Shown here in pieces: positions 1-7,434 of a DNA stretch of 19,648 nucleotides. The position numbers and the translations under genes are program-made. The DNA comes from Parvularculaceae bacterium (GTDB lineage: Bacteria; Pseudomonadota; Alphaproteobacteria; Caulobacterales; Parvularculaceae), in assembly GCA_013389125.1 (NCBI GenBank), contig JACADX010000354.1, positions 1 to 19,648 on the forward strand. The letters run 5' to 3'. A model generated the notes under the pieces. It was not told where the DNA came from. It ran no database searches and saw only the letters and a program-made list of their open reading frames with translations. The stretch's first letter is position 1. Each line of letters opens with the position of its first letter.

Positions 1-30
1 GCGATCAGCGAGCTGTTCGAACTGCTCCGG

Positions 31-255
31 CTACTGAACAAGGTTGCCGACCAGCAGCAACTGGAACACAAAGGGGATGGTCGATGAGAACTGCGGCCCG
101 AGTTGCCAGTAGATGAACAACCACAGCATCGAGGCAAAGCTGATCAGGCCGGTAGCAAAAATCAGCAGCGATTTCTGAAGTCGCAATTCCTCAGAGTCGG
201 TCGGCAGAATGCCAGCATGGCTAAAGCCTTTGAGAAAGCCGCTTTGATTGCTCAT
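31..255 (-). CDS. Truncated N-terminal membrane part of an adenylate/guanylate cyclase-like protein
   Basis: The ORF encodes 74 residues, starting MSNQSGFLKGFSHAG. After a short cytoplasmic start there are two hydrophobic segments (about residues 30-48 and 56-72), as in the N-terminal membrane region of bacterial class III adenylate cyclases; the segment LRLQKSLLIFATGLIS is typical. No catalytic domain follows, because a TAG stop lies at 31-33. The ten codons between this stop and the window edge stay open in the same frame (PEQFEQLADR) but do not look like the expected continuation. The start codon overlaps the stop of the upstream histidine kinase in an ATGA, so the two are translationally coupled. 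The stop could be a real truncation, a frameshift or an assembly edge effect. The cyclase assignment rests on the membrane part alone. Confidence 0.5.
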   Translation of the reverse strand: MSNQSGFLKGFSHAGILPTDSEELRLQKSLLIFATGLISFASMLWLFIYWQLGPQFSSTIPFVFQLLLVGNLVQ

Positions 256-1670
256 GCGGCCGCCCTTTCGGCGGCGGGCAACTCGATAATGACGCTCGTG
301 CCCTTGCCGGGACGCGAATGGATCAACATCGCGCCGCCTTGGTCCTTTACGATTTTGTCGGCGAGCGTCAGGCCGAGTCCGACCCCTTCCAGCGAGCGCG
401 TGCTTACGTTCGATGCGATCGAGAAAGGCTTCAGCGCGGCTTCGATTTGCGGCGCCGACATCCCGATGCCGTTATCGTCGATTCTTATTTCGTAGGCGCC
501 GGACGGAAGTCTTGCGCCCGAAATCGCCACAGTTTGACCGGGCTTTGACGCCGCAATCGCATTCTCGAGGAGATTGGACAGCGCGTAGATCGTGTGCTGC
601 GCGTCTATGCGGATTGACGCGGGCTCAAGGCGGTTGGCGTTGACGGCGACGCCGGCGCGCTGGGCTTTTTCACGCATTTGCTCAGCGACGGCGGTGAGGA
701 TTTCCGGCGCGTCGATCGTCTCGGGATCGTATTTGATCGTGCCCGCCGCCGCGTCGGCGTAACGCATCATCTTGCCGAGCCGCGCGAGAAGCTGCTTCGC
801 CGACGCGTTGATATGCGAGAGATACTCGCCGGAGTTTTCCGCCTGGTTGTTCTGCAATACCTCGGAGAAGCCGATGATCTGATGGAGCGGCGTGCGCAGT
901 TCGTGGCTGAGAATCGCTAGGAAATTCGATTTTGAACGGTCCGCCGCCGTAGCTTCGATGAGCAATTGCCTGATGTAGGCGGCGTCATCTTCCCGTTGGC
1001 GATTGCGAAAATAGACAAGGCGCGACTGAATTTCCTGGAAATAGGAGGTTGCAATAGCGACGATTGAAATCCAGGCGAAAAAGAAATGACCTGATATGAC
1101 CTCGACCGGCTCCTTCGGCGAGATCGCCGTCACCGTCACCGACCAGGCTGCAAATGAACCGAGATAGATCGCTGTCGCGACGACGAAGCTCAGGCGCTGC
1201 ACGCAAGCGAACAGAATGAAAATTGCAAAGATGCCGACGAGGTAGGGCGGCGCCCCGTTTCGCGGCGCGAGCGCGATCATGGCGATGATCGACAGGGAGC
1301 CGAGCAACATCACGCTCGCCGTGCCGATCATGAAGTGCTTCTTAAACCGCGGATGCAGCGACATCGAAACGATGCCGAGCGCGATCGGTCCGCAGACGCC
1401 CCAGCGAAGAATCAAGATCTCAGCGAGATGCTCCTTGAAGGTCAGGAAATCGAGGATGCCGAAAATGTAGTAGATTCCGATCCCGCAATAGTTGACGAGA
1501 CGGTCCTTCGGCAGCTCGACCTCGACGAGGTGGCGATGGTAGGCGCGTTCAAATTCTTTGTCGCGGAACCGCGCGCGTTTCCAGTCGATAAGCTCGCGCG
1601 CCGAGCCGCTGAAAAGCGCGCGGCCGATCGTGTCGGCGACAATGCGAATGATGGTCGACAACAAGGACAT
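252..1670 (-). CDS. Multi-pass membrane sensor histidine kinase
   Basis: A 472-residue two-component sensor kinase. Residues about 60-215 hold roughly six hydrophobic segments without a recognisable periplasmic sensor domain, so the signal is probably sensed in or near the membrane. The HisKA dimerisation domain contains the phospho-acceptor His256 in SHELRTPLHQ. The HATPase_c domain has an N box (NLLENA, 366-371), a G1 box (DDNGIG, 398-403) and a G2 box (GVGLGL, 429-434), so all catalytic elements look intact. No receiver domain is fused and no response regulator gene lies next to it. Its stop overlaps the ATG of a cyclase-like membrane ORF, which suggests that kinase and cyclase work together. 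The upstream 133 bases to motB hold no clear promoter, and the ribosome binding site is weak. The kinase assignment is sure; the ligand and partner are unknown. Confidence 0.9.
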   Translation of the reverse strand: MSLLSTIIRIVADTIGRALFSGSARELIDWKRARFRDKEFERAYHRHLVEVELPKDRLVNYCGIGIYYIFGILDFLTFKEHLAEILILRWGVCGPIALGIVSMSLHPRFKKHFMIGTASVMLLGSLSIIAMIALAPRNGAPPYLVGIFAIFILFACVQRLSFVVATAIYLGSFAAWSVTVTAISPKEPVEVISGHFFFAWISIVAIATSYFQEIQSRLVYFRNRQREDDAAYIRQLLIEATAADRSKSNFLAILSHELRTPLHQIIGFSEVLQNNQAENSGEYLSHINASAKQLLARLGKMMRYADAAAGTIKYDPETIDAPEILTAVAEQMREKAQRAGVAVNANRLEPASIRIDAQHTIYALSNLLENAIAASKPGQTVAISGARLPSGAYEIRIDDNGIGMSAPQIEAALKPFSIASNVSTRSLEGVGLGLTLADKIVKDQGGAMLIHSRPGKGTSVIIELPAAERAAA

Positions 1671-1803
1671 GCTCTGAGCCGGTCGAGGCGGTCCGACCTT
1701 CGCGCAACAAGGTTAATGGGGCGTTTGCGCGTTGAATTTCCGACGAGATTCCTTTCGACGCGGGCACGCGCCGCGAGCCGCGACCGACGGTTGCACGTCA
1801 AAG

Positions 1804-2637
1804 CTAGAGCGGACGATCCTCGGGAAGGAGCGGCGCCGCCGGCTCCAGGATGATCTCAATTCGGCGATTCCCCGGCGCGTAAGGATTCTCCGGGTAAAGC
1901 GGCGCCGCGTCGCCTCTTCCGGTCACCCCGGCGATCCGTTCGGCGGGGAGCCCAGCGCGCTCCATGATCCGGCGCGCGCTGTTGGCGCGCGCTGCGGTGA
2001 GATCGAACGGAGAATAAGCGCCTGAGCCGGTTGCGTCGGCATGGGCTTCAATAAATACGCGATTAGCAAGCGGCTTGAGGGCCCGTGCTGTCTCTTCGAG
2101 CAACGCCGCGGCAAGGGGCGTCGGTTCGGCGTCGCCAGGCTCAAACATTGGTCGGCCTTCTGTATCGACCATGAGCACTTGGAGACCCGATTCGGTCAAG
2201 TTGATCGTAATCGCGTCATTCGCGTCCTTGGCGATTGGGCGCATCAGGATTGCGTGCTCCAGCCTTTCGCGCGCCGCTTCATAAGAGCGCCGGTCGACGG
2301 CCGCCGCGTCAAAGGCGCCGCGCTTGCCGTCCATGCCCGCCGCCGGCCGCGCGGCGAGCGTTTCATCAATCGTCTCGCCCGTCGGGGACGTCGAAGGGAC
2401 GATTGCTCCGGGCTGGCGTGGATCGGGGACGCCGTCAAGTCTCACCTCACCGGCGTAACGCCGCTCGCGCGCGATCCCGAAGGCCTCGCGAATCGAACCA
2501 GCGACAACCTGCATCTTCGTCCGATCCTGAATCGAGAAGGAGACGATCATCACGAAGAACGTGACGAGAAGCGTCATCAGATCGGCGAAGGTGATGAGCC
2601 ACGCCGCCTGACGCCCGTTTCCGCGGCGCGCACTCAT
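1804..2637 (-). CDS. motB: MotB/PomB-like flagellar stator protein
   Basis: A 277-residue inner-membrane protein with one N-terminal transmembrane helix (about 14-35) in the motif WLITFADLMTLLVTFFV. Asp19 is in the position of the ion-carrying aspartate of MotB/PomB. A linker and a periplasmic OmpA-like peptidoglycan-binding domain follow (about 145-266, with the core FIEAHAD and the conserved arginine-rich NRRIEI end). The short N-terminus and helix sequence look more like PomB/MotS/MotD-type stators than the longer classical alphaproteobacterial MotB; this is a judgement by eye. The ATG lies three bases after the stop of the MotA-like gene, so the two form one operon. No other flagellar genes are in the window, so it may be an additional or orphan stator. 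Confidence 0.87.
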   Translation of the reverse strand: MSARRGNGRQAAWLITFADLMTLLVTFFVMIVSFSIQDRTKMQVVAGSIREAFGIARERRYAGEVRLDGVPDPRQPGAIVPSTSPTGETIDETLAARPAAGMDGKRGAFDAAAVDRRSYEAARERLEHAILMRPIAKDANDAITINLTESGLQVLMVDTEGRPMFEPGDAEPTPLAAALLEETARALKPLANRVFIEAHADATGSGAYSPFDLTAARANSARRIMERAGLPAERIAGVTGRGDAAPLYPENPYAPGNRRIEIILEPAAPLLPEDRPL

Positions 2638-2640
2638 GGC

Positions 2641-3417
2641 TCAAGCCGCCGCGCCGGCGAACTGCCCGCGCGCCTTTTCCGGAAGGTAGACGATCAGCAT
2701 GTCGGTGATCGCATCCGGCGAGCGGCGCTCGGCGACTTGGCAAAGTCCGTCGATGATTAGGGAGAGATTGACCTCTTGCGCGTCGAGCTTGGAAGCAAGT
2801 TTGTCGGCGATCGGCAGCGCGATGACGTAGGCGATAAGCGCGCCGTAAAGCGTCGTTAGGAGCGCAATGGCCATGGCGGGCCCGATCGTCGATGGATCTT
2901 CCATCGTCGACAGCATTTTCACGAGGCCGACGACGGTGCCGATCATGCCGAAGGCGGGTGCCGCCTCGCCGATCGCACGGAACACTTTCTCGCCGTCGAC
3001 AATGCGACGGATTTCAAGCTCGCGCTCGCGGCTGAGCTGCGTTCGCAGGTGCTCGCTCGAGAGTCCGTCGGCGATCATCTGCTTGCCGCGCGCGAGAAAC
3101 GGGTCCGAAACCGGCGCACGTTCAAGACCCATCGGCCCTTGCCGGCGCGCGATCTGCGCAAGGCCCCGAAGTTCCTCGAGGAGGTCGCCTGGCGACTTCC
3201 TGTGATCGAAGAACGCCGTCCTCGCGCCGGTGACGACGGCGGCGGCGACGTCGTCGACGGGGAAACGCAGGACGGTCACGGCCGCTGCGCCGCCGACGAC
3301 GATAAGGATGCTCGGCAGATTGAAAAAGATCGCGACGGCGCCCGACATCGCGATCGCGATCCCGACCACGAAAAGGCCGGCGACGATGCCGCCGACCGTG
3401 GCGAAGTCCATGCGCAT
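2641..3417 (-). CDS. motA: MotA/PomA-like flagellar stator protein
   Basis: Encodes about 258 residues with four predicted membrane helices: two near the N-terminus (MDFATVGGIVAGLF and IFFNLPSILIVVGGAAAV) and two near 160-205. The helix-3 signature EAAPAFGMIGTVVGLVKML and the following ALLTTLYGALIAY are hallmark MotA/PomA sequences that line the ion path with the MotB aspartate. I chose the ATG at 3417 because GAGGGAACG lies about nine bases upstream. A GTG at 3435 would place that ribosome binding site inside the gene, and ATG 3411 is also possible. The gene is followed three bases later by the MotB-like gene. Two CtrA-like boxes lie 59 and 100 bases upstream. Ion specificity (H+ or Na+) cannot be told from the sequence. 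Confidence 0.87.
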   Translation of the reverse strand: MRMDFATVGGIVAGLFVVGIAIAMSGAVAIFFNLPSILIVVGGAAAVTVLRFPVDDVAAAVVTGARTAFFDHRKSPGDLLEELRGLAQIARRQGPMGLERAPVSDPFLARGKQMIADGLSSEHLRTQLSRERELEIRRIVDGEKVFRAIGEAAPAFGMIGTVVGLVKMLSTMEDPSTIGPAMAIALLTTLYGALIAYVIALPIADKLASKLDAQEVNLSLIIDGLCQVAERRSPDAITDMLIVYLPEKARGQFAGAAA

Positions 3418-3475
3418 AAACAAGCGTTCCCTCACAACAAGCGGGAACTTAGTCGACGCGACGTAAAAGCCGACC

Positions 3476-3490
3476 TTAAGCCTTGTCTAA
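3476..3490. promoter_or_regulatory. Degenerate CtrA-like box upstream of motA
   Basis: On the plus strand the sequence reads TTAA, seven bases, CTAA, which is one mismatch from the CtrA consensus TTAA-N7-TTAA known from Caulobacter and other alphaproteobacteria. It sits about 59 bases upstream of the motA start. It gains weight from the perfect box at 3517-3531 in the same 114-base intergenic region. Binding is inferred only. Confidence 0.35.
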
Positions 3491-3516
3491 AATGCGCGGC
3501 TTCCCAGCCCGATGAT

Positions 3517-3531
3517 TTAACGCGCGGTTAA
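3517..3531. promoter_or_regulatory. Perfect CtrA-type box TTAA-N7-TTAA upstream of motA
   Basis: The sequence TTAACGCGCGGTTAA matches the full CtrA recognition pattern TTAA-N7-TTAA exactly. On the minus strand it begins TTAACC, the preferred half-site. It abuts the stop codon of htpX and lies about 100 bases upstream of the motA start, a suitable distance for a regulator of the motAB-like operon. CtrA is the cell-cycle and motility regulator of alphaproteobacteria. The site is also a near-perfect inverted repeat, so a structural role cannot be excluded. Confidence 0.5.
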
Positions 3532-4452
3532 TCAGCCCCAGGGGCCTCTCGACGCCGCCTCGAAGGGCGAGGCGGCGCCGCCGTGACGCGGCTTTCCGTC
3601 AAGGCTCGCCATCGCCAACAGTCGGTCGATGCGGTTCTCCGTCGACGGGTGCGTCGAGAAGAGATTGTCGGCGCCGCGGCCGGACAAAGGGTTGACGATC
3701 ATCAGCTGCCCGGTTTCGGGATGCATCTCGGCGGTAGGGTTCGGGATGCGCGCGGCGCCGGCGGAAATCTTGGCGAGCGCGGAGGCGAGCGCTTCCGTCC
3801 GGCCCGAAATTTCCGCGCCGATGCGGTCCGCTTCGTATTCCCGGCCGCGGCTGATCGCCATCTGCACGAGCGCGGCGGCGAGCGGAGCGAGAAACATCAT
3901 GGCGAGCGTCGTGATGATGTTGCCGCCATTGTTGTTGTCGCGATTGCCGCCGAAGAACATCGCGAAATTGGCGAGCGTCGTGATCGCGCCGGCGATCGTC
4001 GCGGTGACGGTCATGGTGAGCGTGTCGCGGTTTTTGACATGCGCCAGCTCATGCGCCATGACGCCGGCGATTTCCTCTTCGCTCAGCATGCGGAGAAGCC
4101 CCGTCGTCGCGGCGACGGCGGCGTTTTGAGGGTTGCGGCCGGTCGCGAAGGCGTTCGGCTGGTCGGACTCGATGATCGTGATTTTCGGGCGCGGCAAGGA
4201 GGCGTTGTCGGCGAGGCGTTCGACGATCTCGACATAGCGGCGCACCGCGCCCGAAGGATGCGACGCGTCAACGGGCTGCGCGCGATAAAGGCGCAGCACG
4301 ATCTTGTCCGCGTTCCAGTAGGCGAAAAGGTTCGACGCCCCCGCTAAGGCGAGCGCCAGCATCATCCCGCCCGTCCCGCCGATCGCATAACCGACGACGC
4401 CGAAAAGCGCGGTCAGCGCGGCGAGCAGGATATAGGTGCGAAGATGGCTCAT
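3532..4452 (-). CDS. htpX: HtpX membrane zinc metalloprotease (M48 family)
   Basis: Encodes 306 residues from ATG 4452. HtpX is an inner-membrane protease that degrades misfolded membrane proteins. Visible features are two N-terminal membrane helices, the zinc site HELAH (H134, E135, H138), two further hydrophobic segments after it, and the third metal ligand in REYEADRIGAE (about E207). The segment DQPNAFATGRNPQNAAVA before the active site is typical of the family. I prefer ATG 4452 (MSHLRTYILLAALTALF) because it fits the family N-terminus and has GAGGTG about 12 bases upstream; a GTG at 4467 would add five residues. The gene is divergent from an SDHAF4-like gene with a 62-base gap, and its stop abuts a CtrA-like site that belongs to the next gene. 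Confidence 0.95.
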   Translation of the reverse strand: MSHLRTYILLAALTALFGVVGYAIGGTGGMMLALALAGASNLFAYWNADKIVLRLYRAQPVDASHPSGAVRRYVEIVERLADNASLPRPKITIIESDQPNAFATGRNPQNAAVAATTGLLRMLSEEEIAGVMAHELAHVKNRDTLTMTVTATIAGAITTLANFAMFFGGNRDNNNGGNIITTLAMMFLAPLAAALVQMAISRGREYEADRIGAEISGRTEALASALAKISAGAARIPNPTAEMHPETGQLMIVNPLSGRGADNLFSTHPSTENRIDRLLAMASLDGKPRHGGAASPFEAASRGPWG

Positions 4453-4514
4453 GGCTGGACTGTTCACCTCGTCTTTCGCCGCGCTATATGTGAAGTGCGG
4501 AAGGGTCCTTCAAT

Positions 4515-4736
4515 ATGACCGCGCCGGATGACAATGAGATCGAGGACGGGGCGATTGAGGGCGCAGCGCCCGGCGCCCCGCTGACGCCGGCCGCGCGACG
4601 GGCGCTTCAGGAGGCCGCCCTTCGCCGGAAAGCCGCCGCCGCGTCGGCCGCGCCCGCTGAAACAGGCGGGCCTTCGGGTCCCGAACCCACTCGTTATGGC
4701 GACTGGGAGCGAAAGGGCCGGGCGGTCGATTTCTAG
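4515..4736 (+). CDS. SDHAF4/DUF1674-family succinate dehydrogenase assembly factor-like protein
   Basis: A small protein of 73 residues. The C-terminal end GPEPTRYGDWERKGRAVDF is the hallmark of the DUF1674/SDHAF4 family; in mitochondria SDHAF4 binds flavinylated SdhA and promotes its joining with SdhB. The N-terminal part is acidic and then alanine-rich with a short helical stretch (ARRALQEAALRRKAAAA), as usual for the bacterial members. The start at 4515 has a GGAAGGG ribosome binding site about eight bases upstream. The gene is transcribed away from htpX, with which it shares a 62-base promoter region. No sdh genes are in the window. The family is recognised with confidence; function in this organism is by homology. 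Confidence 0.85.
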   Translation: MTAPDDNEIEDGAIEGAAPGAPLTPAARRALQEAALRRKAAAASAAPAETGGPSGPEPTRYGDWERKGRAVDF

Positions 4737-5013
4737 GCCGGCCGGCGCGCCGAAAGAACTTTCGCGGGCACGGGGATCCGCGCGTGACGACGGCGACGAC
4801 ACCACCGCCGGACCCGCGCAAGCCCATGCCCTCTTTATACGGATGATACGGAAGCCGCGCCTCCGCCCCGCAAAGGCATCGCGCGATCGGGAGTTTGGCC
4901 GCGCGGGTCGAGGAGCAGTCATCGCCGCGTTCGCCGCAGCAGGGATCGCCGCCCCGGCGCGGGCGAGACCGACTTTCGGCTGGTTTCCGCTCGACTGACT
5001 TCGGTGGGCCGCC

Positions 5014-6336
5014 CTAACGATAAAACGTCGTCTCGGCGCCCGTGAACGACCAGGGTTCTTCAAGGTCGATGCAGCGCAACGCGTCGCCGCGCGCCTCGAT
5101 GCGCATTAACGGCGCTTCATCGTCGGCTTCGACGCCGAGAAGGATGACGCCATTAATCCGTGGGCCCACGAAATTGGCGCGAAGGCCCTCATAGCAGTAA
5201 ATCTCGCCGGGCTTCACTTTGTCGAACGGCGGATTGATGCGGCCGGCCCCCTGTTCAAAGGTGAGAAAGCCGCGCGCCGCCTCAATGCGCGCCTCTTCGA
5301 GCATCGGGTCAAGCGCGACCATGTCCGCCGTAAGCGAGGCGACACGGCCATGGAGCGCGAAAATCGGCCGGGCCGGATCGACTGCATCCGGCGCGAGCGC
5401 GATGGCGCTGACTTTCGACGTGCGGCCGTTATGGGACGCGTCCGTGAACCAGACGCCCTGCCCGGCGCCCGGAACATCGACAAGCGCGGCGCGGCAGGCG
5501 TCGTCGCCCTTCGCGCGCCGCACGCCCCAAGCGTCGCCGAGCTTTGACTTCCATTCGCGCGCCGCCGCTTCGGGGAGGTAATCGAGCGGACATTGCAGCC
5601 TGCTTGCGTCGACCGCAATCGCCTCGAGGACTGCGGGCGGCGCGGAAATCGCCGTGCCGACCGCGTAGGCGTTTACGGCGTAGCGTTCCGGTCGATCGAG
5701 CGCCGCGGGCTTGGCCGACCTGTCCTCCAGGATGACGTCAAAGCCGTCTGCGCGTCCGATGATTTCGCCGGCCTTGACGCGAATGGCGGTCTTCATCGCG
5801 AGATGATCGGGCCCGCCAACCTCGTGAAAATTCTTCAGTCCGCCAGTGCGGCTCAGGATCGCCGGCTCGATCGCATCGAGGTCCTCATAGACGAGCGTCA
5901 CGGACTCGCAAATCGCTAGTTTTAGCGACCAGGTCTCGCGCGTCACCCCGCCGTCAGCGTTTCGGACCACGCGCCGCTCGATCGCGACGATGTCGGCCCT
6001 CGCCGGCGCGAGCGCGTCGGTCCGCCGTCGCTCGAAAGCGTTCCCCCCTGTTCTGGTGTTGAGGCGGATCGCCGGCGCCGGCAATTGCTCGCCGGGGGCG
6101 GTCACCTCCCCAAGAGGCGAAACCGAAAGGATGTCTTCGACTGGCGCGAAGGCGGTCTTGAGCGCTGAAGCTCCCCGCGCGCAGGGACGGGACGACGCCC
6201 TGGGCGCCTTTGACGCCAGCGCCGTCGCTTTCTCCGTGTAGCGACGACCGGCGTCCGGGTTTGCGATGACCGCGCCGAGCAGGGCCGCTGCGAAAAGCGA
6301 GGCGGCAAGGCGCGTAAAGTGCTCGGCCCCACTCAT
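5014..6336 (-). CDS. Exported protein of unknown function
   Basis: Encodes 440 residues from ATG 6336; an in-frame extension to 6414 exists, but the internal start gives a proper export signal (MSGAEHFTRLAASLFAAALLGAVIA). I do not recognise the family with certainty. The middle part reads like a beta-rich domain: HEVGGPDHLAMKTAIRVKAGEIIG, then GFDVILEDR, then CPLDYLPEAAAREW. This resembles the lipoyl/M23-like beta-barrel layout of some secreted proteins, but no complete HxxxD and HxH metallopeptidase motif is visible, so I do not call it a peptidase. The C-terminal half contains YCYEGL and ends FTGAETTFYR. The gene lies alone, divergent from the YpfJ-like peptidase across a 217-base gap. It is probably periplasmic. 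Confidence 0.7.
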   Translation of the reverse strand: MSGAEHFTRLAASLFAAALLGAVIANPDAGRRYTEKATALASKAPRASSRPCARGASALKTAFAPVEDILSVSPLGEVTAPGEQLPAPAIRLNTRTGGNAFERRRTDALAPARADIVAIERRVVRNADGGVTRETWSLKLAICESVTLVYEDLDAIEPAILSRTGGLKNFHEVGGPDHLAMKTAIRVKAGEIIGRADGFDVILEDRSAKPAALDRPERYAVNAYAVGTAISAPPAVLEAIAVDASRLQCPLDYLPEAAAREWKSKLGDAWGVRRAKGDDACRAALVDVPGAGQGVWFTDASHNGRTSKVSAIALAPDAVDPARPIFALHGRVASLTADMVALDPMLEEARIEAARGFLTFEQGAGRINPPFDKVKPGEIYCYEGLRANFVGPRINGVILLGVEADDEAPLMRIEARGDALRCIDLEEPWSFTGAETTFYR

Positions 6337-6489
6337 GTACTGACCCCGCGAGCCCCCCAAGCTGCAGCCCAGAATCGGAGGCGGGGCCCGGCGAGTCAAG
6401 AAAGCCGGCGGCAACCTTCAGCGCGCGATGTCCGCAGCAGCCGGAGCGTTGCCGGCGCGCCGCACTTTGCGCCCGCATTAACCCTTGCC

Positions 6490-6518
6490 TCGACAAGGAA
6501 GAGCGCTTTGGCGATAAC
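6490..6518 (+). promoter_or_regulatory. Predicted sigma70-type promoter of the YpfJ-like gene
   Basis: TCGACA (6490-6495) and GATAAC (6513-6518) are separated by 17 bases; they match TTGACA at five and TATAAT at four positions. Transcription would start near 6525, about 30 bases before the ATG at 6554. No better pair is visible in the divergent gap. Confidence 0.45.
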
Positions 6519-6522
6519 ACCT

Positions 6523-6539
6523 CCCGCATCAGTTGCGGG
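6523..6539 (+). other. 5'-leader hairpin of the YpfJ-like mRNA
   Basis: CCCGCA (6523-6528) and TGCGGG (6534-6539) form a perfect six-base-pair stem with a five-base loop, at the predicted 5' end of the transcript and just before the GGAG ribosome binding site (near 6542). It may stabilise the mRNA or affect translation; no function is shown. Confidence 0.4.
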
Positions 6540-6553
6540 ACGGAGCGGCGGGA

Positions 6554-7432
6554 ATGGTAAAATGGCGCGGGCGCGAGGGCAGCCGAAACGTCGAGGACCG
6601 CAGGGGCGCTGCGGCGGCAGGACTCGGCGGCCTCGCGATCCTGATCATCCGCTTTGTCCTGAGCCGCTGGGGAATCGGCGGTCTTGTCGTTCTCGTCGGC
6701 GGGTTTTTCGCGCTTCGTTCAATCGGCATTGATCCCCTGGCGCTCCTTAACGGCCAGCCCGCGGGCCCGGCGCAAGTCTCGGCCGAGGATCAGGAGAAGT
6801 ATGAATTTTCGACGGTCGTTCTCGCAGAGACCGAAAATGTGTGGGGGGACGTCTTTGCGGCGGCCGGCCAGCAATATGTCCCGCCGACGCTCGTGGTTTA
6901 CACCGGCCAAACGCAGACCGCCTGCGGATTCGGGTCCGCCGCCGCCGGACCCTTTTATTGTCCGGGCGATCAGAAAGTCTATCTTGATACGAGTTTCTTC
7001 GACGAATTGTCGCGCCGCTTCGGCGCCGGCGGCGACTTCGCCGCCGCCTATGTCATCGCGCATGAAGTCGGTCATCACGTCCAGACGATCACCGGCATCG
7101 CCGAAGAGGTGCGTCAGGCGCAGTCGCGCGCCGGCCAGGAGGAGCAAAACCAGCTGCAGGTGATGATGGAGCTGCAGGCGGATTGTTACGCCGGCATGTG
7201 GGCCAATCACGCCGATAAATATTCCGGTCTCCTCGAAGAAGGAGACATCGAAGAAGGACTTCAGGCCGCGGCGGCGATCGGCGACGACACGTTGCAGCGA
7301 AACGCCGGACGGAACGTTACGCCGGAAAGCTTCACGCACGGGTCTTCAGAGCAGCGCGTGCGCTGGTTCACGATCGGCTATCAGACAGGCGACATCAATC
7401 AGTGCGACACGTTCGGGGCGCGCGGGCTTTGA
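6554..7432 (+). CDS. ypfJ: YpfJ-family neutral zinc metallopeptidase
   Basis: Encodes 292 residues, close to the about 287 of E. coli YpfJ (Zn_peptidase family PF04228). The start MVKWRGREGSRNVEDRRG is the family signature; GGAG about nine bases upstream supports ATG 6554 over an in-frame TTG at 6533. A membrane segment follows (about 40-56), so the enzyme is anchored with its catalytic domain probably outside the cytoplasm. The zinc site is HEVGHH (H170, E171, H174), and MELQADCYAGMWA downstream provides the likely third ligand Glu206. Cys124 and Cys136 frame the TACGFG...YCPGDQ segment typical of this family. Its physiological substrate is unknown. It ends two bases from the convergent ApaG stop, leaving no room for a private terminator. 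Confidence 0.93.
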   Translation: MVKWRGREGSRNVEDRRGAAAAGLGGLAILIIRFVLSRWGIGGLVVLVGGFFALRSIGIDPLALLNGQPAGPAQVSAEDQEKYEFSTVVLAETENVWGDVFAAAGQQYVPPTLVVYTGQTQTACGFGSAAAGPFYCPGDQKVYLDTSFFDELSRRFGAGGDFAAAYVIAHEVGHHVQTITGIAEEVRQAQSRAGQEEQNQLQVMMELQADCYAGMWANHADKYSGLLEEGDIEEGLQAAAAIGDDTLQRNAGRNVTPESFTHGSSEQRVRWFTIGYQTGDINQCDTFGARGL

Positions 7433-7434
7433 CT

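Noticed and set aside
4843..4998. Possible 51-codon ORF in the gap between the SDHAF4-like gene and the exported-protein gene
   Set aside because: There is no ribosome binding site and no recognisable sequence; the 277-base gap shows nothing else I can support.
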